Assembly: GCF_905475465.1 (NCBI RefSeq)
Contig: NC_062241.1
Location: 12,586,001-12,650,000 of the forward strand
From: Pieris napi
Taxonomy: Eukaryota > Arthropoda > Insecta > Lepidoptera > Pieridae
Reading direction: 5' to 3'
DNA: 64,000 nt
The notes below the pieces were generated by a model. It saw only the letters and a list, made by a program, of their open reading frames with translations, was not told the DNA's origin and searched no databases. Positions 42,001 through 54,000 of the stretch are shown here, one piece after another; position 1 is the stretch's first letter, and each line of letters opens with the position of its first letter. A program made the position numbers and the translations under genes.

Positions 42001-45000
42001 TTTTTTTTTGTCACTACAATAAACTACAAACAATTTAGCATCCGTTTCAAAGTTTTTTATTGAATTATTTGTAATATTTCCTGCTTTGCGCGGTATTAAT
42101 TATTTTTTCGGCGCAATTAATGATACTACAAAAAAATAAAGTATACTACATTTATGAGCATCGTTTATAGTTTTTGAGTCGGTGTCTTTTTTTTTGCATA
42201 GTTCCGTTATTTTAGCATTTATTCCGTAGTTTTTAATAAAGTGGGGTAAAAAAAAATTTTTTTTGTCACTACAATAAACTACAAACAATTTAGCACCCGT
42301 TTCAAAGTTTTTTATTGAATTATTTGTAATATTTCCTGCTTTGCGCGGTATTAATTATTTTTTCGGCGCAATTAATGATACTACAAAAAAATAAAGTTTA
42401 CTACATTCACTAGCATCGTTTGTAGATAAAAGTAAATTTAGAAAAATCAAGTTTTTTCTAAAGCGGGTTCCAGCTTGATGGAGCTAGAAAACAGGGTTTA
42501 ATTCCTAATAATAGTTACATTCACGGAGTTTGGCGTAAGCATTGTTAATAATATTTATTTATATCACACCGATAATTCTTCACTTAAATACATTTAAAAA
42601 AAAAACAAAAGTTGTGACTTCCGCCTTAGGTTCTTGCTTTTAATACTTAATATGTCTTACTACTCGTATAACTTGTTGAGATCTAGATTTAAGTTGATAA
42701 ACTTACCTTTCTGAATAAAAATGGTTCCTCGTTATAGACAGGGTTCAATCCGTTAGCGGGCACCATTCGTGTCCGGAACTCTTTACGAATGGTGTCGGTG
42801 GGTAGACCGTACATGTCAACTTCTACGTAAGTACCCACTTTTTTGTCTGACAAAAATTGACCCGCTATCACCTGCAAACATTTTCGACTATTCTCAAGGA
42901 CACAGAACTAAAATCGACATTTATTTTTAATTATTTAGTAGGTATATATTAATAATATATGAAGTTTTTATGAATTATTATTTTATATATTAAGTTTTAT
43001 GAATTGCTATTTTACATAACTAATACATTCTTTTTTTAAAGAAAGCTTTAAGATGACTGAATTACAAAAAACCACAATTAGCATGCAAATGTTAAAATAC
43101 AATTAAGAATAATTAAATTATTAATAGTCATAATAAACTTTATGTCAGTATGTCAGAAGTAGTAATCTATAAAGGAGCTCGCATGAACAATGGCAGATGG
43201 ACAAAGAGGGTGACAAGGTGGAAAGGGCCACCAGGGAAAAGAAAGAGAGTACGCTCTCTTGCACGCTGGGCTGACGAGCTTAAAAAAGTTGTTAAAGAAG
43301 ATTGAGAGAAAAAGCATTAAGACAAAGAGAGATATTAGCCAATTGGAGCTCCTCGAATATATATGTCACCGTAAAATTGTAAAAACCGTTAGATTGTAAT
43401 CTATCTCGCGAGATTGTAAACTGTCGAAAGATTGTCAACTCAACATACTGCTTGCAATTTAACGTATTATTATTCGGTAGTTATATGAAATTGTTGGGAA
43501 GTAAAATTAATCTGTAATTGACCAAAGAAGTTTGAATGATAACTAAGTTAGTGTAGTACAATCTACCGAATACCGATAACCGATATCCGATAGATTACAA
43601 TCTAACGGTTTTTACAATTTTACGTTAACATATATACTCTATGAGAGTATGTATAAAATTTTAAGTGTGGATTTTCTGTAAAGATGGATGAACGTTTCAA
43701 AGAATAGATGTGGTGTAATTAATTAGGGTAAAATAAAAAAAAATGCGAGTAAGAGCAAGACTGCCGAAAATAGAGATTTTAGGCTGTATCTCTCATTTTA
43801 AAAGCTTTGTTTATGTACTTCACAATATTGCTTATTATAACGTAGACCTGTTATTGGACATATTTTACAACTATGAAACCTGAAATATCTAGAATACTCT
43901 AGATTCATGACTAGAAATTGAATTTTTTTTTTAACTGATTACCCGTTGTGAAAGAAAAGCAAGCTTTAAGGTCCCCGATCGGTCCCCTGTCGAAACCCCT
44001 AAATGATAAAAACTAAAAACGAACTTAACCGATGTGTACGAATATTACCTGTACAGCACACTGAGCAGCAATGACTCCGTCGACGGGTGCATCGGCGAAG
44101 GGGTCGAAGCTCTTATCCGCCCGACGCATGAAGTCCGGCTTTAGAAGGTACCCGCAATTCCCGTTGTATTCAAACTTGCCCTGGTTCAGCTGCATCGGAA
44201 GGTCGGAGGTCTGGAAGTTCAGGGACACCATTTGGCAGCCCGCGTTCCAGAATACCTGGAAAAAAATTAAATTTGGTAATCGAGTATCTCTTGCTTAAAG
44301 AGATTTGTGTATAGCTTTTAAAATGAGATGGAATGTTTCATAAAGCTATTTTATTAAAAATTTCATGTGTATATGTTAACGTAAAATTGTAAACACCGTT
44401 AGATTGTAATCTATCGGTTATCGGTATTCGGTAGATTGTACTACACTAACTTAGTTATCATTCAAACTTCTTTGGTCAATTACATATTAATTTTACTTCC
44501 CAACAATTTCATATAACTACCGAATAAATTGTAAGCAGTTCGTTGAGGTTCACAATCTTTCGACAGTTTACAATCTCGCGAGATAGATTACAATCTAACG
44601 GTTTTTACAATTTTACGGTGACATATATATTGTAATCAGGATTTGTATTTTATTGTTTTTACATATTCTTTCAATTATTAATAACTTCTTCCCTGAAAGC
44701 TGATTAATTTATTAAGTTAAACAGAAGTATAGTAACATAACAAACAATATGTAAAGTTTAATTGTCCCTTGGAGAAGGACCTACGCATCTACCGCTCCAT
44801 CATCACCAAATGGAGATGATGAGGTGCCGTTGACGGTTAGAGATTCATATCAATGTTTTAAGTTATTTATTATATAGCTAAACAATGTTATATTTTCACT
44901 GAAGTATCTCCAAACCAATTCGACTCAATACGAGCGTTTAAAGGCCGGTAACGCACTCACGAGTATCGCAATGTAAGTGTCCATGGGCGGTATCGCTTAA

Positions 45001-48000
45001 CATCAGGTGAACTTCTTACCCCCTGTTATATATATATATATATATACATATATAAAAATGTTACCTGAGGCATATAGTTAGACGAATCAGCTCTGGTCCC
45101 CTTGGGGTAAATTCGAGACATCTGACGTTTGTTGTAGTTGACGAAGTCAATGGCCTGACTCTTGAGGTAGTTCATTCCCGTTGTTTCGGCGAAGGAAGAC
45201 ATGTTGTGGTGGATGTTTCGCTCTGTTTATTATTAATTAGTTTAATGTAGGTAGCATTGAACTAGAGCTAAACTTTTGCCGTAACCTCTCAATGGGGTAT
45301 GGAGCAAGGTTAATTAAGCGTAATGGTATTATGGACAAGAAAAATAACTGGTTTCAAACGCATTTTATATCACAATCTTAGTTATAATGATTAAACTGTT
45401 TTTAAACATATTTTTTATATATTTCGTAATCCTACAGCTAACAAATTATATACAACAAAAAAACTATTTTACTAAACATATCGCCAAAGATGGAATACAT
45501 AATGTATACAAAATGGTTCAAATATTTACAAAAAAATAATCAATAAAAATTAAATACGTAATACCTTTAATAAATAATAAATTATTAATTCTAGTTTAAT
45601 TCATTAATTCAAAATAATAATTCGGCTGTGTTGTGTGATGGTGTGAAAGTGAGGGTGTGTGTATGCTCACGATGCAGGTGATTTAGATTTTTTTAAGATA
45701 AGCGACATTGAATAGAACAATTATTACTTACTCTCGGCCTCCTCAAAGGAGATGAACTTGATGGGCTGCGCGTAGTTGACCATGGAAGACAGCCAGGGGT
45801 GAACGTTGGTGGTGGAGCCCGTGTATTGCACCGGCGGAGGGGCGTCGTCCCCTGCCGCGGCTGCCTCCACGACTATTTCCTCGGGCTATAGGGGATGAAA
45901 ATAGAATAAGCCAACCACCACAGACAGTTACGAACCATTACAATGAATAATTTAGAATTTAAAAACGATTAATATCGTATATTTAACACAGGAGCAGCTT
46001 AACCAAGAATCTCATAATTATAATTTGATTTTAATTCAGGAATCGATTTAGGGTTTGATAGAATGACCCAGTTTGCTGGAATTGGACTAAAAAATTGCGG
46101 ATTCCAATAATTATGACCCAGCTTTAATATAAACGTCTTAGGTCCATATTCTAATTCGTATCTCAAGCCACTACCTCGTCTTGAGTGCTGTAAAAAATTA
46201 CCTTCTTGTCTTCTGGAAGAACAACAGCCGATGCGTCCTCTTTAACCTCGTCTTCAATCACGAACTGTCCCTGCCTGAACAGCTCCAACTCCTGTTTCTC
46301 GACTTCTTGCTTTAACCGCTTGTTCTTTATCATTATCTTCTTTTTCAAAAGGCACGGTGGAGGAAGAGGCATTCCTGGCTCCAACTGAAATAAGGATTTC
46401 AAAAAAACCACTCAACTTGTGTATGCCATCAACTTGTACTCGTAGAAAAACAATAAACACAAAACACGGCAAAAACTTAAATGAAAACGTGACAACGCCC
46501 TTAAAGAGTAGTCAGCGACACATGGATACCCATTTTAGCGGGTGCGTTGCCAGCCTTTTTAAGAGTAGTATGGTCTTGCTTAAACAGTTGGAGGTTGTAT
46601 CTCCCAGGGAAGACCCCCACTAGTCCATAGTTCACTTGTTCGCAAAAGAAAATGTCTTGTGAAGCGGAACGTGGAAGACTTCCAGCCATCAAGGTGCGAC
46701 TTCGCAACGTGCGGCCTTATTGCTTATAAGCGAGGATATTATCTCTTCCAGGTAAACCATTTTAAGAGATAAACAGAGAAGTGCATACGAAAAAAAAAAT
46801 TAACAAAAATAATTGTTTAATTGATACAGACTTAAATATCCATTCAAAAATAATTAAAGTAATTTTATTACAAATAATAATATAACTTATCATAAATTCA
46901 GTTTACGCCAGTAACTGTTTTATTAAGCCAACATTGTATTTTACATAAAACATGAAACACAAAACAATTAATATCCGCCATCTTGTCTTAAAAAAATATA
47001 AAGATTATTAAGACAATCACAGGGTTACGTAGAGGTAGGAGATAGAGAATGCAATTGCTTTGATAAGAGATATTTAAAATGAGGCAGGTAGGCGAATGAA
47101 TTTAGGCGCTTCTCTCTTAGTCTCTCTCAAACTTTTCCGTCTCTTTCTGTTTATGCTGTGATGAAAAGAGACACATAAATAATTTCTTTAAAAAGGCGAA
47201 ATTTGATTATTATACATAATTTACAGGCAGGTTAAGCTAATTAAGTTTCCTAAAATTAAAATTCCTCTTACTAACCGGATAATCAGGCAGCGGCTCCTTC
47301 ATAAGCAGATCTCCAAGAATTTCATCGCAGTACTTGGCTAACTTGTACTGCTGGGCCTTACAGCAGTGGTTCTCAAAGGATAGGATCACGGGATAGTCTG
47401 ACGTCACAAAAGCTGTGTCCCTCAAAGCGTAAATCACGTCTTTGAATAAAATGTCAGTGCACATGGCCATTCCGTGAGTTATTATTGGCTCCTCGTCTTC
47501 ACCTTTGCCGTCCCAGCAGTCGAGTTCGACGCATCTGCAAGAGGTTTTTGAGGATGACCCAAATATTCGTTTGGAGGATGACTAAAATTATATGATGAAG
47601 TAGGCAATTTAGTTTTTTTTTATTTAACTGTATTCTTAGTTTTCTGAAGTTTAGATTAAATAAAGGACACGATGTGAAAAAGAAATAAATGCACATGATT
47701 AGAGAGTATCGGTTTTGGCCTAAAGTATAAGAAGAAGGTAACTTACCGACATCCAGCCAGCAAAACCTGTCTATACATTTCAACAGAACTCTTTCCACCA
47801 AACTGACGACCAGATAAATACGTGTTATGGGATGAATTAATGTAATAGTGGGATAGAGGCTGGTCCATTTCCATGTAGAAGTCCAGACGGTCGAGGAACA
47901 CTGGAGCGTTCTCATCCGACATAAGGTATCGGATGAGACCGTCTTTTGTAAGGCACTCTGGAAATATGTATTAAACGTGATTTATGTACGAACAAAGTTA

Positions 48001-51000
48001 TCTTTTTTTATGTAACAGGAGGCAAACGGGCAGGAGGCTCACCTGATGTTAAGTGATACCGCCGCCCATGGACACTCACATTGCCAGAAGGCTCGCAAGT
48101 TCATTGCCGGACTTTTAAGAATTGAGTGAGACCTTCTCAATGCCAGAGGGCTCTTACGTTGCCAGCCTACTAAGCATTAGTACGCTCTTTTCTTGAATGG
48201 TTCGGATTGAATTGGTTCTTAAATTCGTGGGCAGAGTGTTCACATATAAGTGGTGCGCGGTAAAAACTGCGTTCAAAACGCTTTGTATACATATACAATA
48301 CGTACATTAGGTACAATACATTGTTTATGTAACTTGACGTTATAGATTTATATGCGCGTTTATCCGTTAAAATTATCCTATTTGCATTTAAATACACATC
48401 AAACTTTCTCACCAAAGAGTACAAATATGTGAGAGATAATAAAATAAATTGTACAACTCACTGGCAGCTTTTGCTTCGTCATTCTGTTCATAAGTTTCGA
48501 TAATTTCCACTGCTCGCTTGTCTTCGTACAGTGGGTAAAGAATTTCATTGAGTCTCGGGTCACGCTGCTTCTCATTCAGGAAGTTGACAAATTGTTCCAA
48601 ATTGATACGGTCCGATTTGCCTTGAGTTCTGTAAATTTTCGTATGAGCTCTTTAGCAATAGGTTCGTTTTGATGAATCGTATGTTCCCGTCCTGAGCACT
48701 AAAAAGCAGTCTACCCAAAAGAATAGTAAGTCATTTAAACATCCGACCTATCAACTTTTTGATATTATTTCAAAACCGATTTTAAAATCCCCGAAGTCGG
48801 AATATACTTTTATTAAAACTTCTTAATGCTTGTGTTTAGCTTTTACTAATGAGTAAACTTCCGTACAAATAAAAAATTGTCTTCGAAAAATATATTTAAC
48901 TGTAAGTTATTTTATACTAATAAAAATATAGCTAGACAAAGTGTAGTCTAGGTGTTCATGTAAATTTATTATCCACTGCGCATCGAGAATGCATAACTTC
49001 ATTCAATTTTGCACATCATTAAATAAAATATCTGTACTGATAATGGAGGAAAAAATGTAACTTTTAATGAACAGGCGCAGGGCATTTCTGCGTATGTTTC
49101 GTTGATATGTTTTACCAGTTCCTGTAAAATAATTTTGACTGGAAATCGAGATATTATACGAAATCTCTAACCACAGGCCCAATTACCGATTCAAAGGAGC
49201 AGTTTCGCATGTATCGTGCAGACGGACTAATAATTTGTTATATACAAAATAATACTTACATAGTCCTAAACAATTCTTCAATATCATTTCTGGGGCAGAT
49301 CTTATGATACAGGGCGTAGAACTTATCAAATGTGAATGCTTCTCTTTCCATAGCCTCATTTTTCCCAGAAGGAAGTCCGAGTTCCGAGAGACATTGGTAA
49401 ACCAGCTTTTCCGTTTTCCCTGAAGCGAATGTTCGCGCGACCACCTTAACTGGCACCTTGCCTTTGGGATCCGTGAGGAAACTTAGACGCATCCAACTAG
49501 AATTTTCAAGGTAATTTAATCATATAGATACGGGGGTGGAATTTTAATATAAACGCAGCAGACGTAATAACATTTATACATACATTATATATTGGCTTTT
49601 ATACTAATGAACTAAACATGCACCATAGTATTAGAATATTTAAAAGATAAAATAAATATAAAAAGACAACCATATAAAAATGTCCTTTTGTGCATTTGGA
49701 CACAAATAAAAACGAAATCTTTCTTAATTTAAAGCACTAACGTGTCCATCTCTTTTTATTAGCCTTAACACAAATTGTCAGAAAGAGACTTTCATATGAG
49801 CTTATTACAATATTACATAGACTGATTTAGCTTTTATGGATGAGATAAACATGTTATATGTGTATAGTAAAGCACAGATTGCTTTGATCCGAAACAAAAT
49901 CATTGTACCTTATTATTTGAAGACTACAGGATAACATAAATAACGTATATTAGATACGCCCGAGGATAAAATGCCTTGTGACAGAAGTCAGAACGAAAAA
50001 ATTCAGTTATTTGATTATCAATATAACGGTTTACAAGTTTTATTAATAATATTAAGATTTTTTATACAAAAAATTGTCGATTGATTTGATTATGATGAAA
50101 AATGAAAATAGTGTCAGAGAACACAGCAAAAGGCTCACGTTTTATTACGTAATACCGACGCCCATAAACAATCACATTACTAGAGGATCACAAGTAAGTA
50201 CGTTGCCCGACTTTTACAAATTGATACTTTATTTTTATATGGCCCCAAGTAGAATTGATTATTTTCACATCTAGTAACAAAAAAACGAGTAGACAAAAAA
50301 AAATGTGTGCGTGTACTAGGTGTACACACGTAAGAAGTGAAACTTCTTTATGACCTTATTTTTCGAAAAATGATCTACTATATGCAACTTTACAGAAATT
50401 GGTTAAATAAAGTTAAATTAGAGAAAGTTTAACAAAAGGCTTTTATTATCATAGACATGAATACAAATACAATTATTTCATTTTAACTTCTTACTGTACT
50501 ACTATGTAGTACTAAGATTATTACAGAATTTCATTAATTGTAATAGAATTATTAGTATTACTATCATTGTTATCGTTATTATATATTTTTGTTACTAATG
50601 GCTTCGAATCTCTTCGGATCAACCGTGGTAGGGACAAGAAAAAGATGGCGCGTAACGGAAAAATGTGACGCGTAACGAAAAAATGTTACACTAAATTTTT
50701 CCCAACCCCGATAAAGAAGTTTCACTTCAAAAACGCCAAAAATGTTATCTACTACCTACATCCCAGAATTATTAAAATAACAAACTCCGCTCTATAATCT
50801 ATGTTTATCTCTTCGTCTACATCTTAAACCATAAAAGGTGAAAAGTAAATGTATACCTATATTTTTGTCTACCAAAATTTAATCAAGGTAACAAAGAGCC
50901 ATTTACAAAGAGAAATCCCCAATTTGCGAAACAATTGTTTTACTTCAATTTACTTTCATCTAATTTTAAACATTTTCGTAAATATTGTTACACAAACAGG

Positions 51001-54000
51001 AAAATCTTTTTCCCTTATTACCGTATTTCTACATATTTTGTCAATATATTAAACGCTTAATTTTTGCGTATCCTCGTATTCATTTTGAAATATTTTCCTT
51101 CGGATCAAAACTATCAGAATTTAAAAAAAAGTGCGTACAAAGTACACATGATAGAAGTGAAACTTCTTTCGGAAAGTAATTTTTAAGTCTTGCTCGTATT
51201 TATACAAATCAACTTAGGTTTCCGAGACTTAGAGGGAGGGAAAAAGGAAGATATGTCAGAAATTTTATTTTTTTAATTTATTTCTTTGATAATAAAAAAA
51301 ACGTGGCATTTTTATTTACTATTCGTTATTTGAGATTTCAATAAATTATTTTGCATAAAATATAAATACTAATATTTCATAAATTCTCTTTACAAATTTT
51401 AAAAATAGAATATCTATAAAGAAATTCGCCCTTCTCACTCTCTCTTAATCGGTCTCAATCGCTCTCTCCCTTTACTTCGACAAAAAAGCTGACGTGACGC
51501 TAATATTATTATTATTAAAAAAAAATACTCTCTTACGCCTAAAGAAGTTTCACCTCAAAAAATAATATACAGAACTGGGCAGACTTCCGACCACAATCCC
51601 ACCCGATGTTAAGTGATGTTGAGGGCACGCCTGTCCAGGAGATGCCTATTTAACCGCCGCTTAAATGAACTCATATTAAACTGTCTAGGAAATATGGAAG
51701 GAGGCAAGGAGTTACACATCTTTGCTGTTTTTATAATAAACGAACCAAATCGTGCAGTGCGTCACCTGGGGATGTCAACAACAAAGGGGTGAAACTCCAG
51801 CGTGCTTCTAGATGAGAGTTGTTTGAAAGGGGATATATTTATAGACAATACACCTGTAGCCACATAATGTGATTATACTGATTGTATTTGTATGAGTGCT
51901 TTGACCACTTTTTATATCGGCAACCCGTTTCGAAAGACGTCAATATTTCTAGCAGCGCACACAATATAATATACTTACTGCTTCATAAGACTCGTCCTCG
52001 GACAGACATTGTTAATTTTGTTATTGTGAGTGATGTGCCGCAACCCTTCTTTCCACACCTTAACAAAGACATGCAATGACCCTTGTATAATATATCTAGC
52101 GTTTGAAAGTCTAAATTCAATTTAAAAGTTGTATGAGCGATGCGCGATTTTCATTGAATAAGGAAATTGTATTTTTGTTTTAATTTACAATACATGGACT
52201 GGCGAAGAACATATGTGATATAAAACCTTTTAAATTAATAAAGGTAATTTTCATATGAAACATTTATTGCGTTTTTAATTTGTTGTTTTAGAATTATTAT
52301 AGTAAAAAGAACGATATGTTCGGTATAATTTGTAGGAGTTTTATTTAAAAAATGAGTTATAAAAAAGTTTATTTTATATAAATAAAAAATAATACATCCT
52401 TTTTAGGTCTGGGTCTCAGGTGGATGTATCTGTTTCATGATCATTTGGCAATCTAATAGGCCAGTACCTGACACACGTAGTCGACTTTTTGTGTCTAAGG
52501 CAAGCCGGTTTTCTCATGATGTTTTCCTTTACCGTACGAGCGAATGTTAAATGCGCACATGGATAGAAACTCCATCGGTGCACACCCGGGGATCGAACCT
52601 ACGGCCTCAGGGAGAGTCGCACTGCTAATTTCAAGTTTATTATATATGTTTTTCTAAAATTAATTTCGTAACCACATTTTCCCTCTTTAAATATACGCTT
52701 GATATTCGTCACGTTGAAATTCAACGATAAATTTGGGTTTTTAAACTTTCAAATCCAGCTCTATTTGAATTTTAAAACCACCATCTGTGTAAACGTTGAT
52801 TACCATCTCATACATTATACAAAGGTCAGATAAAAAATAAAATAAACAGTTAACCAACACTGGATAAAACTGATGCTATGATCTGAAAAACTTGAAGCCA
52901 TCGAAAAGCAACTTTATGTGGATTATTTGACACGTTAGCAAAGCACTTTTCGTAAAATGTATTTTAATTTCCAGGAATCTATTCAAATATTTTCTCTATT
53001 TTGCTTTTAACAAAGCATTGGTTAACTGTTAAAAACATGCAAAGTTTTGAAACACAAAGGCGTTAGACAATAAGCTTATTTAAATAATTAGTAACAAGTT
53101 TAGGCCATGCGAAAGCTTTCCAGAGTAAAGGAACGGTAGCTTTAAAAGTTATTCATCGTAACGCGCTAATTATATTCGAAACTAGTAGATTTGAGATATA
53201 ATAATGAATGCGGATTTTCTACCACACTTTTTTTTATAAGTATAATTGTTTAAGCCAGTGTTTCCCAACGTGGGGTACACGCCCCAAAGGGGGGCAATTT
53301 AATTGTTAAGGGGTACTCGAAAATGTACTTACTGTATTTCTTATTTCTTAAAAATTCCTATTCAGTTCTAAAACCTATCATTAACATAATTTTCTGTGTT
53401 ATTCGGCATAAGATTTATTTAAGATATTCACAATAAAAATAAGTATTTATTTATTGCTTGCAAAACATAATTTGGTAAATTAAATTTTAATTACTAATTA
53501 TTATTGCATAATAACTACACAGACTAGTTTAGAGAGTTATCTTTATTATTAATTAAAGCTCTATGAATTTTGCGTCACCGTCCTTTACTCTGATTTATTT
53601 GCGAGCCTCAAGTGTCCCAAACTTACTGTTTCTTGAGACAAGTCATGGGGCAAACGTTGTTGGCTTTCACGTTGTGGGTGATCTTTCTCAAGCCATCCAA
53701 CCAGACCTTGACATTTTTTTTAAATTTTAAACCACCTGTTACTCTATAACTCTCGATAGCGATTCCGACTGAAATTTCGAGATATTGTACCGCGCCAAAT
53801 ACACCGAAATTCCATACAAAAGCATCCGTATCGCCATTGAAAGTTACAGAATACCGACGCAGGAATAATATTTGTAAAGTCTATAAGAGTTTAGGGTGTA
53901 AATTCATAAACGAGACTAAACGCTAAGTATGACTTCCGTATGTCAAAAACGTATTGAATTATGACAGTAGCCATACTTTGAGCTAAGTCTCCTTTCTTAC

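Larger units (their letters stand above)
39276..42706 (-). other. norpA intron 14
   Basis: 3.4 kb. It is occupied by a SINE (39322-39560) and the long inverted-repeat element with tandem units (39696-42485). The rest is short unique sequence. Confidence 0.8.
42872..44048 (-). other. norpA intron 13
   Basis: 1.2 kb holding an RTE LINE scrap (43183-43305) and one of two inverted MITEs (43370-43624). Otherwise AT-rich. Confidence 0.7.
49497..53626 (-). other. norpA intron 5
   Basis: 4.1 kb. It contains two inverted-end elements (50304-50729, 51131-51557), a degraded repeat (51565-52080), a SINE (52390-52640) and a hAT-like end (53256). No further exon found. Confidence 0.65.

Noticed and set aside
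40316..42288. Seven near-identical 62-codon minus-strand frames starting MFVVYCSDKK
   Set aside because: They recur once per 255-bp tandem unit and come from the repeat itself. No start context, splice signal or domain supports a protein.
39970..42420. CRISPR array
   Set aside because: Repeat units are contiguous 255-bp copies without spacers, in an animal intron. It is a satellite-like array.
49497..53626. A second, mutually exclusive version of norpA exon 5, as in flies
   Set aside because: I searched by eye for a GLRKITHNVKAN-like block on the minus strand and found none. A diverged copy could still be missed.
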